The notes below the pieces were generated by a model. It saw nothing but the letters and a program-made list of their open reading frames with translations. It did not search any database and was not told the DNA's origin. Position numbers and translations under genes: made by a program. Below, piece by piece: positions 8,589 through 17,266 of a stretch of DNA of 47,593 bases. Numbering within the stretch: position 1 is the stretch's first letter; the number at the start of each line of letters is the position of its first letter. The DNA is from an uncultured Spartobacteria bacterium (GTDB lineage Bacteria > Verrucomicrobiota > Verrucomicrobiia > Chthoniobacterales > Chthoniobacteraceae), in contig CAIURC010000069.1 in assembly GCA_903901425.1 (NCBI GenBank), forward strand, positions 1 through 47,593, read 5' to 3'.

Positions 8589-9755
8589 GTGGAAACACCT
8601 CACGCCTCACCCACCACCCATCCGATCCCATCCGTCCCCCCTGCAGCACTCGGACGCCCCCTCTGGATCGCCGGCACCGCCGTCGTTGCCGCTCTCTGCA
8701 TCGGCCTCATTCCCCGGTGGACACGCACCCAGCGCGTCGCCTCTCAAACCGCCGAACTCTCCCTGACCCGGGTTCGCCTCGTCCATCCCGCCCCTCCACC
8801 GGCCGCACCGCCCATCACGCTTTCGGGCGAAATCCGGCCCGCCTCGGAAGCGGCAATCTACGCGCGCGTCAGCGGGTATGTCCGGAAATGGCATGTGGAC
8901 CTCGGCTCCCGCGTCGAACCTGGCCAACTCCTCGCCGAACTCGACACCCCGGACCTCGACCGCCAGATCGCGCAGGCCAAGGCCGAGGTTGCTCAGGCCA
9001 GGGCTGCCCTTCAACTCGCCGAAGCCACCACCCGGCGCTGGGCCGAGATGCTCAAATCCCGGACGGTCAGCCAGCAGGAAGCCGAGGAAAAAGCGGGGGA
9101 CGCCCAACTGAAAAAGGCTGCCTTGGAAGCCGCGCTCTCCGGCCTCCAGCGATTGGAGGAAGTCCAACGGTTCGCCCGGATCACCGCCCCGTTTGCCGGC
9201 ACCATCGTCGAGCGCAGGCTCGACATCGGGCAACTCGTCGCAGCCGGCACCGATCAACCCCTGTTCCGACTCGCGGAAACCAGCCATGTCCGGATCTATG
9301 TCCGGGTCCCGCAAAACCTGGCCCGGTCCGTGGCTCCGGGCCAGAACGCCGAGGTACTCGTTTCCGAACTGCCGGGCCAAGCGATTCCGGCCAAAGTCGC
9401 CCGGACTGCGGGTGCCATGGACCCTGCCTCGCGCACGCTGCTCATCGAACTTGAGACGGAGAATCCAGAGGGGAAACTCCTCGCCGGAAGCTACGCCCGG
9501 GTCCGGCTTCAGGAAACCGCGACCGACACCCCAATGGCGCTCCCCGCCAACTGCCTGGTTTTCCGCTCCGAAGGCCCCCAGGTGGTCCTCCGCGACGCGC
9601 AGGGTCTCGCGGTGTTCCGCCCCGTCACGCTGGGGCGCGACTTCGGCACCTGGATCGAACTGCTCTCCGGCGTCGCCCCGGCTGACGCCGTGGTCGTTTC
9701 TCCACCAGACTCCCTCGCCGAAGGAACCCTCATCACTCCCGCCGCAGAGCCCTAG
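8589..9755 (+). CDS. RND efflux periplasmic adaptor (HlyD/MFP family)
   Basis: A membrane-fusion protein of about 388 residues that links the RND pump to an outer-membrane channel. An N-terminal anchor (LWIAGTAVVAALCIGLIPRW) is followed by a lipoyl half (GYVRKWHVDLGSRVEPGQLL), an alpha-hairpin rich in A/E/Q (AQAKAEVAQARAALQLAEA), the second lipoyl half (ITAPFAGTIVERRLDIGQLV) and beta-barrel motifs (LFRLAETSHVRIYVRVPQ, GAMDPASRTLLIELE). I chose the GTG at 8589, 4 nt after the pump stop; the earlier part of this frame overlaps the pump and is not adaptor-like. No TolC-type channel gene follows, so the outer-membrane partner must be encoded elsewhere. Confidence 0.93.
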   Translation: METPHASPTTHPIPSVPPAALGRPLWIAGTAVVAALCIGLIPRWTRTQRVASQTAELSLTRVRLVHPAPPPAAPPITLSGEIRPASEAAIYARVSGYVRKWHVDLGSRVEPGQLLAELDTPDLDRQIAQAKAEVAQARAALQLAEATTRRWAEMLKSRTVSQQEAEEKAGDAQLKKAALEAALSGLQRLEEVQRFARITAPFAGTIVERRLDIGQLVAAGTDQPLFRLAETSHVRIYVRVPQNLARSVAPGQNAEVLVSELPGQAIPAKVARTAGAMDPASRTLLIELETENPEGKLLAGSYARVRLQETATDTPMALPANCLVFRSEGPQVVLRDAQGLAVFRPVTLGRDFGTWIELLSGVAPADAVVVSPPDSLAEGTLITPAAEP

Positions 9756-9770
9756 CCGCCGCGCAGCCAG

Positions 9771-9806
9771 CGTCCATACCGTCCATACCGTCCATCCAGT
9801 CCATCC
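9771..9806. repeat. Four tandem 9-mers (NGTCCATNC) between convergent genes
   Basis: Four 9-nt units lie end to end: CGTCCATAC twice, then CGTCCATCC and AGTCCATCC. They start 16 nt after the adaptor stop, in the gap before the convergent gene ending at 9822. The same unit occurs twice at 21699-21716, also between convergent genes. No stem-loop is obvious. The function is unknown; it could be slippage-prone filler or a termination-related element. Confidence 0.7.
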
Positions 9807-9821
9807 CACTCCCTCCCCCCT

Positions 9822-12053
9822 TCACCGGAAAGCTTCTCCCAGTCGGTGCACCGAGCCCACCACCTCGCCGCGGATCTCTTTTCCCGAGGCACTTTCCAGC
9901 CCGTATTCCAGGCTCAGCTGCATTACCGGCTTGAACCCCTGGATCTCCAAAAACACCGAGCGTTCGTCCGTGGAAACCGTCGCCCTTTTGACCTCCAGCA
10001 CGTCGTGTTCGGCCTTGGCCAACTCTTCCTTCGTGTACTCGCGTTCCCCTGCCTCTCCGGCTTTCCCTCCTCCCAGCGTCGAAACCTCCGGCGACCCGTA
10101 GGCCGCTGACCACACATAATTCCAAACCGACACCCGGTAGTTCTCAGGATCCGCCGCCGACTTCGTGTCCAGATCCTGGTCAAACCGCAGCTCGACTCCA
10201 TCCGCGTGGGTCTTCATCTCCACCGGCATCCACAGCGGTTTGCCCGTGTAACGCACCCTCTGGATACAGCCGTTCTTGAGCGCTGTGGTCTGCCACCCCC
10301 GGAGCCCGGACACATACAACTGTCCATCCAAAGGGTTCACGCGCCCCCGCATGATCCCACTCTGAAATTTGAGGGGAAACCGCACCACGCCTCCCTGCAC
10401 CACCCCGTTCACCTCTTCCTTCAGCACCCCAAAGAGCGAGCAGGTCCCGTAACTGAGATGCAGCAAACGGCCGCTCCACGGTCCCCACCGTTCCGGATCC
10501 GACCAGACCTGGCCGCCACTGGAGTTGTCCACGCGTTTGGGTAGCCAGCACAACGGCGGATCGTAGGTCTTCGGCGGCTCCGGCCGGTGCGCCAAATCCA
10601 CCACCCCGTAAAAACCACCGGGCCGGATCCAGTTGAGCCGGCAGGTGGGAGTCCAGGTTCCTTCGTTGTCGCCCCCGCTCAACTCCCCCGAAGGCCCGCA
10701 GCCAATCCCGTTTGGGGCACGGAACCCGGTGGCCACGGTCTCCATCCGGCTCCCGTCCTTGCTCACCCGGATCAGGGTGCCGTGATCCGCCATGATCTGT
10801 TCAAAACCGCGTCCCCCTTTCCGGACGGGCCCAGCCTTGGCGAAGTAAAAATTCCCGGCGGGATCGGTTTGCAGATCGAAAAGGTACTCGTGGAAGTTGG
10901 GAGTGATTTTGACGTCATGGTTGAACGCCTCATAAACGTCCGCCTCGCCGTCCCCGTTCACGTCGCGCAACCGGGTGATCCCGTCGCGCCCCGCCACGTA
11001 CACCAAGCCATCCACCACGCGTACCCCGAGGGGATGATACAAGCCCGCAGCAAACCGCCGCCATTTCACGGACCGCAGCCCGGCATCGATCCCTTCCCCA
11101 ACCCAGACATCCCCGTGAAACGTGCAAAACGCCAGGCGGCCATCGGCAAAAAAGTCGTGTCCCCCAACATACATCGGCGAATTCCACGGGTTGGCCTCCG
11201 GTAACCGCACCGTGTCCACCACATAGGCCGCGTTTTGATCCGTGGAAACTTCCCCGGCCGTTTCGACCGTCTCGGCCCAGTGCGGTTTTCCTCCAGCAAG
11301 CATCCGTTCAAAGGGTGTGCCTGAAACGCTGCCCTCTGATTTGCCAATGCGCACCTCCACTTCCAACGTCTTTTCCGAGGCGGGAACCTTGAGCACCCAT
11401 TCCGCAGCCTCCCGCTCCAACCGGCATACCCCGGAATCCGCCCCGCCCATCACCACCTCCAACGTCCGACCGGATCCTGCCGCGCCTTCGGAAGGACACA
11501 CCCCCACCCGCGTTTCTTTCCCCGCTGCCGCGAACCGGAACCGACGAACCAACGCCTCAGCCCCCCCCAACTCCGGCTGTTCCCAGACCGTCCGCCCTGC
11601 CACATCCCACTGCACCAACGTCGATCCCTCGTACACATGAAACCCTTTGCAGCGCAGATCGGCGGCCGGCAACGGCCCAAACGGTTCCGGACGCGGGTCC
11701 GCCCAAACACCGCCTCCCGCGTTCCAGCCCGGTTTTTCCGCGGTGGCGAATACCACTTCGCCGAGCGCCGTTGGGTATTCGCCGCGTGACATCAAATTCA
11801 CCGGACTCACAAATTTGCCCGTCCAAAACCCTGCCACCCGACCCAGATCCAAATCGTACGCGATCCCGGCCCCAGGTTCAGTACCCCGACCGCCCAACCG
11901 CACAGCCAGGCCGCGGAGCGCCACGGTGTTTCCCACGCCGATGGTCCCGCACAGCCAACGTCCTGGGGCCTGACCAGCGGGGTCCTCGTCCTTGAACGGA
12001 GAAGCGGCTCCCGCAGAACACGCAATCACGGCCAGAAAAAGGGCAATCCTCAT
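9822..12053 (-). CDS. Exported DUF6797-like protein with sorbosone-dehydrogenase-type propeller
   Basis: 743 residues with a signal peptide (MRIALFLAVIACSAGAA). The first part (ALRGLAVRLG, VAGFWTGKFVSPVNL, YPTALGEVVFATAEKPGW) fits the DUF6797 domain of planctomycetal and verrucomicrobial cytochrome proteins. The central part is a propeller like L-sorbosone dehydrogenase or PVL proteins: YHPLGVRVVDGLVYVAGRDG, RLRDVNGDGEADVYEAFN and FRAPNGIGCGPSGE. No CxxCH haem motif is present, although relatives often end with one, so this version may depend on a separate electron carrier. It could instead be a non-catalytic glycan-binding protein. Its 3' end faces the RND adaptor across the 9-mer repeats. 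Confidence 0.75.
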   Translation of the reverse strand: MRIALFLAVIACSAGAASPFKDEDPAGQAPGRWLCGTIGVGNTVALRGLAVRLGGRGTEPGAGIAYDLDLGRVAGFWTGKFVSPVNLMSRGEYPTALGEVVFATAEKPGWNAGGGVWADPRPEPFGPLPAADLRCKGFHVYEGSTLVQWDVAGRTVWEQPELGGAEALVRRFRFAAAGKETRVGVCPSEGAAGSGRTLEVVMGGADSGVCRLEREAAEWVLKVPASEKTLEVEVRIGKSEGSVSGTPFERMLAGGKPHWAETVETAGEVSTDQNAAYVVDTVRLPEANPWNSPMYVGGHDFFADGRLAFCTFHGDVWVGEGIDAGLRSVKWRRFAAGLYHPLGVRVVDGLVYVAGRDGITRLRDVNGDGEADVYEAFNHDVKITPNFHEYLFDLQTDPAGNFYFAKAGPVRKGGRGFEQIMADHGTLIRVSKDGSRMETVATGFRAPNGIGCGPSGELSGGDNEGTWTPTCRLNWIRPGGFYGVVDLAHRPEPPKTYDPPLCWLPKRVDNSSGGQVWSDPERWGPWSGRLLHLSYGTCSLFGVLKEEVNGVVQGGVVRFPLKFQSGIMRGRVNPLDGQLYVSGLRGWQTTALKNGCIQRVRYTGKPLWMPVEMKTHADGVELRFDQDLDTKSAADPENYRVSVWNYVWSAAYGSPEVSTLGGGKAGEAGEREYTKEELAKAEHDVLEVKRATVSTDERSVFLEIQGFKPVMQLSLEYGLESASGKEIRGEVVGSVHRLGEAFR

Positions 12054-12123
12054 GCGCCCTCTTTAGAGCGCCCGCCCGCCCCGGGCAAGCCCGTCTGTCC
12101 CGGGATCGAACCCGCCTCTTTGA

Positions 12124-12978
12124 TCAATCGCGGATGGACTCGCGGACGAGCAATTCAATGCCGTCGCCTTCAAAGCGAATCTGGCGTTGTCGCAAGAGCG
12201 CACCCACCGCCTGTTTGAAGGCCTTCTTGCTGACTCCGAAGGTTTCCCGGATGGCTTCCGGAGAACTCTGATCGTTGAACTCCAAGCGTCCGGCGTTGGC
12301 CTTGAGCGCATCCAGGATTTCGTCGGTCAGGGGAGCGACCCGCTGATAGCCCGACTGGTCCAAACTGAGATCAATTTTCCCATCTAGACGAATCGTCCGG
12401 ATAAAGCCCTGAAGCCGCTGACCGATCGCCAGCGGAGAGGCCATCTCGCCTTGATAAAGCAACCCCCAGTGGGCCCCCTCGATGATCGCCTTGAACCCGA
12501 GCCGAGTCTGCTCGGCAACCAGCAAATCCACCGCCTGCCCAACCTTGTAACTGGCCGGCGTGCGGTCCAGATGTCGATCCAACCGCGTACTGGCATAAAT
12601 CCGGCCGCTTCGCGGATCAATTGCCACCGCAGCCACCACCCATTCTCCGTTCCGCACCCGCCGGACCTGTTCTCGCATCGGCAGAAGCAAATCCTTGCTC
12701 AAGCCCCAGTCCAAGAATGCCCCGACGCCGGGCTTCAGGCTCACCACCTGGAGCAAAGCAAAGCCGCCCACTTTTACATAGGGCTGCTCGGTTGTAGCCA
12801 CCAAGCGATCCTCTGAATCCAGATAAACAAAGACATCCAGTTGATCGCCAGGACCAACCCCCTGGGTGATGTAACGGTTGGGCAGCAGGATTTCCCCAAG
12901 GTTGCCGCCATCGAGGTAAAGCCCGGGTGGTGCTTCCCGAACCACTGCTAAGAGGTTGCGCTGACCAAGTGCCGCCAT
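12124..12978 (-). CDS. S1-like RNA-binding protein, CvfB/YitL family
   Basis: 284 residues with tandem OB/S1-type modules and a C-terminal winged helix, the layout of CvfB (conserved virulence factor B). The N-terminal module has GLYLDGGNLGEILLPNRYI; the second has VGGFALLQVV and VGAFLDWGLSKDLLLP, the hallmark of this family; the third has LGFKAIIEGAHWGLLYQGE; the winged helix has SPEAIRETFGVSKKAFKQAV. Family members bind RNA and affect expression broadly, but the target here is unknown. It stands alone, 70 nt upstream of the 743-residue propeller gene on the same strand. Confidence 0.88.
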   Translation of the reverse strand: MAALGQRNLLAVVREAPPGLYLDGGNLGEILLPNRYITQGVGPGDQLDVFVYLDSEDRLVATTEQPYVKVGGFALLQVVSLKPGVGAFLDWGLSKDLLLPMREQVRRVRNGEWVVAAVAIDPRSGRIYASTRLDRHLDRTPASYKVGQAVDLLVAEQTRLGFKAIIEGAHWGLLYQGEMASPLAIGQRLQGFIRTIRLDGKIDLSLDQSGYQRVAPLTDEILDALKANAGRLEFNDQSSPEAIRETFGVSKKAFKQAVGALLRQRQIRFEGDGIELLVRESIRD

Positions 12979-13180
12979 AGGCGGACCACCCTAAGCCCCG
13001 ATCGCTCACCGGCAAACCCCCAAATTTCGGCTCTTCCGTGAGAAATCGCCCTCTTGACCTCTCATAATCCCATTTCGCCGGCCCCACACCCAATGCCATC
13101 GGCCTTTCGCCGCTGGTTTCACAAAAAAACTTGGGTCACCCCCCGCAGATGTCCTACCCCATGGTGTTTACTTCCGCACC

Positions 13181-13738
13181 ATGACGAACACACGGCCCGA
13201 ACCATCCCGATCCATCGCCACCTCTAAACCCACCGTTGCCCGGTCCCTCCGATTGCTTGCCTTGGCCGGAATCACGGTCCTGTCCGGTTGCACCACGCGC
13301 CTGACCGATTTCACCGTCATTTCGACCAAGAACATCGATTTCACCCAACTGAGCCGGGCCCGCCGCGGCGCCACCCGGGTCCGGGGTGAGGACGTCGCCC
13401 ACATCATCATCCTTTTCCCCACCAAAATTCCCAACCTCAAGGAAGCCATCGACCGCACCATCGAAGCCTCCCCGGGTGCCGTCGGCCTTGTGGACGGCGT
13501 GGTCTACCAGCGGGCATTCTATATCCCGTATATTTACGGCCAGACCGCCTACGTCGTCGAAGGCACGCCATTGCACCTCGATGCCCACAAAACCAGCGCG
13601 ACCGGCAACCGGCAGGGTGCCCGGTCCGGTGACCGCTACCTGGCCGCCACGTTGGATCCTGAGGGGAAATCCGTCCGCCTCAAACCCATTGACGCTCAGG
13701 AGTTTACACGCCTCGCAGGTCTACCGCCTCGTCACTGA
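13181..13738 (+). CDS. Lipoprotein of unknown function
   Basis: 185 residues. An N-terminal basic region and hydrophobic stretch end in a lipobox (VLSGC, Cys37), so the mature protein is probably lipid-anchored. The rest has a compact alpha/beta look: LTDFTVISTKNIDF, HIIILFPTKIPNLKEAIDR, then VGLVDGVVYQRAFYIPYIYG and AYVVEGTPLHLD. I have seen similar short lipoproteins with a YIPYIYGQ-type segment, but I cannot name a function. It diverges from the CvfB-like gene across a 202-bp gap in which I see no clear promoter. Confidence 0.75.
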   Translation: MTNTRPEPSRSIATSKPTVARSLRLLALAGITVLSGCTTRLTDFTVISTKNIDFTQLSRARRGATRVRGEDVAHIIILFPTKIPNLKEAIDRTIEASPGAVGLVDGVVYQRAFYIPYIYGQTAYVVEGTPLHLDAHKTSATGNRQGARSGDRYLAATLDPEGKSVRLKPIDAQEFTRLAGLPPRH

Positions 13739-13937
13739 TCAAATCCTTTGATTCGGAGGGGCCGTCCAAAAGCCCGAAGCGCACGCCTTTCATCCTTTGT
13801 TCGATGCCGGATCGCGTGGTATCGAAAACGCTCCGTCGATAAACCCACCTCTCGTCTAGCGCTCCAAAGCAAAATCGAACGTGCTCAAAACGCTCAAAGA
13901 CGGCCCCGTTGCGGTCTGAAGCTACCAGATTCCTCCC

Positions 13938-14343
13938 ATGCCCCTGCCGCTTTCACTCCCAGAACTCCTCCACGGAAACACCGTGGAATGGGAGCGGCTC
14001 GAATTAAACAAGGGCTGGAACCCTGCGGCCGTAATGGTCCGGCTGCCCGTGCATCCGGCTGCCTTGGAAGTGGTGCAGCAAAAGCCCAGGCCAGAGTCGC
14101 AGCCAGAGGTCGCAGCCAGAGTCGCGGCTAGAGTCACAGCTAGAGTCGGGGCCGGCATCCGACTTGTTGAGAGCTCTCTCAAAAGGACCTCTGAGTCGTG
14201 CTGAGATCGCCAAAAGTATCGGCCACAGGCGCATCTCGGGCGCCGTAAATCGTCTAATTCGTCGCCTCATCCGGTCGGGCAAAATCGTCCGCACCCTCCC
14301 CGACAAACCCAACAGCCGGCTCCAGAAATACCGCCTGCCGTAA
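13938..14343 (+). pseudogene. AlbA_2/Schlafen-type ATP-binding regulator, internally deleted and frameshifted
   Basis: Remains of a COG2865-type gene (AlbA_2 domain plus winged helix, normally several hundred residues). The start is intact in character: MPLPLSLPELLHGN, then VEWERLELNKGWNPAAV. It then jumps in frame to VRLPVHPAALE, which in intact members sits just before the C-terminal linker; the ATPase centre is missing. The linker is a tandem 12-nt repeat encoding P-E-S-Q. Its second unit (14103-14115) has 13 nt, so reading must shift from the first frame to the next. In that frame the C-terminal winged helix is recognisable: GPLSRAEIAKSIG, SGAVNRLIRRL and PDKPNSRLQKYRLP, then TAA at 14341-14343. 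Family identity is from memory of the motifs. Confidence 0.8.
14091..14151 (+). repeat. Five tandem 12-nt units in the AlbA_2 pseudogene, one with an extra base
   Basis: The units are CCAGAGTCGCAG, CCAGAGGTCGCAG (13 nt), CCAGAGTCGCGG, CTAGAGTCACAG and CTAGAGTCGGGG. In the intended frame they encode PESQ-like tetrapeptides of the linker before the winged helix. The extra G at 14108/14109 explains the frameshift. Confidence 0.85.
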
Positions 14344-14497
14344 TCCTCCCCACTTTTCCACCACCCCATGGCCGCCGCCACCCTTCCGCGCGACCTCAGC
14401 AACACCCTCGCCGACTCCACGGTCCACGCCCGTGTCGCATCGGAACGCGCCTGCCACTCTGCCAGAACGCTTCCGGCCACAGAAAACTGCGTGTCAT

Positions 14498-16768
14498 TCA
14501 TCGAAGCACTGCAATCAACTCTCCCAGCACCTTCCGATCGTCTGCCGCTTCCGCCACCCGGGCCAGATTGGTGCTCTGCTCCACAGCATACACATCCCCA
14601 AACCCGCTCCGATGCCGTACCAACACCGGCCTTCGTGCATCCGCACACACCCGGGAAAACAAACACCATCCACTGCCACTCTCCCTCGATGTGCCAAACG
14701 GTTCCACCCAAACCACAAAATATTCGACCCGGCACCGGAAAGCCTCGGGAAGCTCCGCCCATTGAACCGGTCCCGGACGGCCATCTAGAAACTCGGCCGC
14801 GACTGCGCTCGGATCCGAAAAATACCGGACTTTCTCGGGCACAGACATGGCCTCTTCCTCAGACAGCAGTTTAAACGGCGCACTCGTTGCAGAATCGATC
14901 GCCACAGATTTGGCTGGAGTCCCCATCGCCTTCCGAAGATGGGCCCGGGTTTCCGGATCCACGGAATAAACGTAACATCCTCGCGAACCCCGGGTCATCA
15001 GGGTCCGGTATGTGTTGCGAATGATCTCTGCAAGACGTTGCGCGCCAGCCTCAGGATCCTTTTCCATCAACTTTTTGGCTCCGTGTACAGATCGGTCCTG
15101 CCTTGAACGGTTCTGAGGAAGAGCCTGCCAACGGCCATCCCGAACTACGAAATCGTTCCCTATTATCACGCCGATGTAATCCACCTCCAGCCCCTGACAG
15201 GTATGGATGCACCCGACCTGCCGGACTGAATCCGGACGCAGAATCCATGTCATTCCGTCCTGAGTAAGATTCCACTGTGCGGAAAAACCTCCGATCTCAA
15301 TGTCCATGGCCCCGCGCTTTTTTTTGCTTTTCCAATCCCAGCAGTAACCCGCCACCATCCGGGCCTTGTTTGCCACCCGGTTGCGCTCCTCTATCAATTC
15401 GCGAAGTTCAACGGGATCCTCGCACACCCGGAAGTCGTACTCCACACCCTCCAAAGTGGAATTCGCCGTGGACCGGATCCCGAGCGTGTGGTCCACCCAG
15501 CCCAGAAATCCATCCGAGCCGTTGCACCGGAACTGCGACTCGAGCCGGGCCTCAGTCAATTCAGCCCCCTCGGCTTTGGCCAAACGCCGGATCTCGCCCA
15601 CGGTACCGATGTCCTTCAGCGTCACCTGTTGTGCGTCGTCCACAAAAAACACAGTGAACCGCGATGCCCGGATTGCCTCGGCAATTTGATTCTCACCTAG
15701 ATTTGCGAACATCCCGGACTTCGCCCGGAGCCGGTGGGCCTCATCGAGAATCAACGCATCAAACGTCTTGGCTTTGGCAGAGTGCAATGTATCTGGACCA
15801 CTAAACAGGTTGCTGATCTCGTTTATCGTAAATTCACCCTTGAGTCGGGCTTCGTAAACGGCTCTCGGCGCCTGATTCTTGGTAATGTAACGGGCATTCA
15901 ACCGCGCCTCGATGAACCGCACCAGAAGGTTGATCGCCACCACGCTCTTGCCGGTTCCGGGCCCACCCTCGACCAACAAAACCTGCCGCCGTCCGCTCAG
16001 CGCCTTCTGCGCAAGGATCCGTGCAGTCTCAAAAACAAGTTTCTGGTCGTCGATCAACGTGAACTCGGGTTTTCCGCGCAGCAGCGACAACAGGCTGTCC
16101 GCGAGGTTCTTCGAAGGCCGAACCGCCCCGTGCAGCACCTCGTACATCACCTTCTTTCGGTCTCCGTGGCGGATGTATTTCTGGATGAACTCCCGAAGTC
16201 GAACAGCATCGTCTCTGAGAAAAACAGGGGCGCGATCCAAATGTTCCCGGTAAAAAGGATGGCGGATTACTGAATCGCTTTCGCAGTTATGCAGATAGGC
16301 GCAGGGCTGGATGCGGATCGGGATTTCCTGAACTGCCTGATTGAAATCCTTAAGCAGCGATGCGTAGGACCATGCCTGGTACGAGGGATGACTGGTCTCG
16401 CGCGGGCCGCCTCCTAACACCGTCTCCACAATCGCGTCTTTCTCCGTCTTGGCAACCGACTCCCACTGTTTGAGTTCCACCAGCACCACCGTCTTCTCGT
16501 TTTCCGGGCTCAGCCCGGTCAGCACAAAGTCGATCCTCTTTGCGCTGCCCGGTATGAAAAACTCAACCGCCACACCGACATCCCCGGGAACAGCCTGATC
16601 CGCAAGGACGCGGTCCATGTGAACCAAGGAATTCTGCCATGAGCGGACTTCGTTCATTGCGACGCTCCTACCAACCGCAGCCTCGTACCGGGCCCGGATC
16701 TGTTCTTCAATCCGGTTCCCGAGCACATCCTGCCGAAACCCGGTTACGTCTGACTCATAAACAATCAT
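14498..16768 (-). CDS. DUF2075 helicase with PD-(D/E)xK-like N-terminus and degenerate S24-like tail
   Basis: About 756 residues. The start MIVYESDVTGFRQDV matches the usual opening of DUF2075 (Schlafen group 3-like helicase) proteins; the frame is open to 16957, but the extra part is not conserved-looking. The N-terminal D80 ... E98-L-K100 (RIDFVLTG, VELKQW) resembles a PD-(D/E)xK nuclease core. Walker A is GGPGTGKS at 268-275 and Walker B is ALILDEAHRL around 338-347; SQFRCNGSDGFL and IHTCQGLEVDYIGV are helicase motifs. Residues about 665-730 align by eye with the S24/LexA-like tail of some relatives, but the GESM serine and the VK lysine are replaced. The role is probably nucleic-acid processing or defence; this is inferred. 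Confidence 0.85.
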   Translation of the reverse strand: MIVYESDVTGFRQDVLGNRIEEQIRARYEAAVGRSVAMNEVRSWQNSLVHMDRVLADQAVPGDVGVAVEFFIPGSAKRIDFVLTGLSPENEKTVVLVELKQWESVAKTEKDAIVETVLGGGPRETSHPSYQAWSYASLLKDFNQAVQEIPIRIQPCAYLHNCESDSVIRHPFYREHLDRAPVFLRDDAVRLREFIQKYIRHGDRKKVMYEVLHGAVRPSKNLADSLLSLLRGKPEFTLIDDQKLVFETARILAQKALSGRRQVLLVEGGPGTGKSVVAINLLVRFIEARLNARYITKNQAPRAVYEARLKGEFTINEISNLFSGPDTLHSAKAKTFDALILDEAHRLRAKSGMFANLGENQIAEAIRASRFTVFFVDDAQQVTLKDIGTVGEIRRLAKAEGAELTEARLESQFRCNGSDGFLGWVDHTLGIRSTANSTLEGVEYDFRVCEDPVELRELIEERNRVANKARMVAGYCWDWKSKKKRGAMDIEIGGFSAQWNLTQDGMTWILRPDSVRQVGCIHTCQGLEVDYIGVIIGNDFVVRDGRWQALPQNRSRQDRSVHGAKKLMEKDPEAGAQRLAEIIRNTYRTLMTRGSRGCYVYSVDPETRAHLRKAMGTPAKSVAIDSATSAPFKLLSEEEAMSVPEKVRYFSDPSAVAAEFLDGRPGPVQWAELPEAFRCRVEYFVVWVEPFGTSRESGSGWCLFSRVCADARRPVLVRHRSGFGDVYAVEQSTNLARVAEAADDRKVLGELIAVLR

Positions 16769-17266
16769 CAGTACAAGAAAAACACACACCGACCCTCCAA
16801 ACTCCATCGGAAAATAGCAATGTACTTCGCTTTGGATGCCCACCCCAAGTGGGCATCCCCCCAAGATTCGCCTCCCCCGCCTGCCCCAAAACGCAGGAAG
16901 TCCAAGGGCTTTTGACACCCGGCTCACTGATTTGAATCGCAAGGACTCGCAATGCACGATAGCCAGATCTTGCCTTTAACCGCTCTCCCGGAGGGTCCAT
17001 ACTCTGCCCAACCGGCCGGTCTCTCCCCCGGCTTCAACCGCTCTCCAAACGTTCACCGTGACCCGGTCAAAAAAGCGTTGTCCTCGCAGGAATCCCGCAT
17101 GAACCCTTTTTACAGACACGCCAAACGTGTGGGCAACTGCGGTTCTCCCGAAATGGTAATGCTCCGGCCAAAGACCCGTCTTGCCGCGCGCTATCGGCAC
17201 CATGCGCCGGGCAGGGCCCCGGCGGTGAACGTACGGCTTCACTTGGACACAACAGGTTCTCCCACC
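16769..17266. other. Noncoding gap between the divergent DUF2075 and DUF4838 genes
   Basis: About 500 bp without a supported gene. Open frames from both neighbours extend into it but lack family-like sequence. The only structure I see is the inverted repeat at 16834-16858. It should hold promoters for both genes, but I cannot place convincing -35/-10 boxes. Confidence 0.6.
16834..16858. promoter_or_regulatory. Perfect 10-bp inverted repeat
   Basis: GGATGCCCAC, a 5-nt spacer CCCAA, then GTGGGCATCC form a perfect dyad about 66 bp upstream of the DUF2075 start. No T-run follows on either strand, so it is more likely an operator or RNA hairpin than a terminator. Confidence 0.6.

Noticed and set aside
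12098-12120. GGTTCGATCCC on the minus strand resembling a tRNA T-arm
   Set aside because: The five-base stem does not pair (GCGGG against CCGGG) and no acceptor, D or anticodon arms can be built upstream.
16769-16957. N-terminal extension of the DUF2075 frame
   Set aside because: Family members begin MIVY at the position of the ATG at 16768; the extension is unlike coding sequence and contains the inverted repeat.
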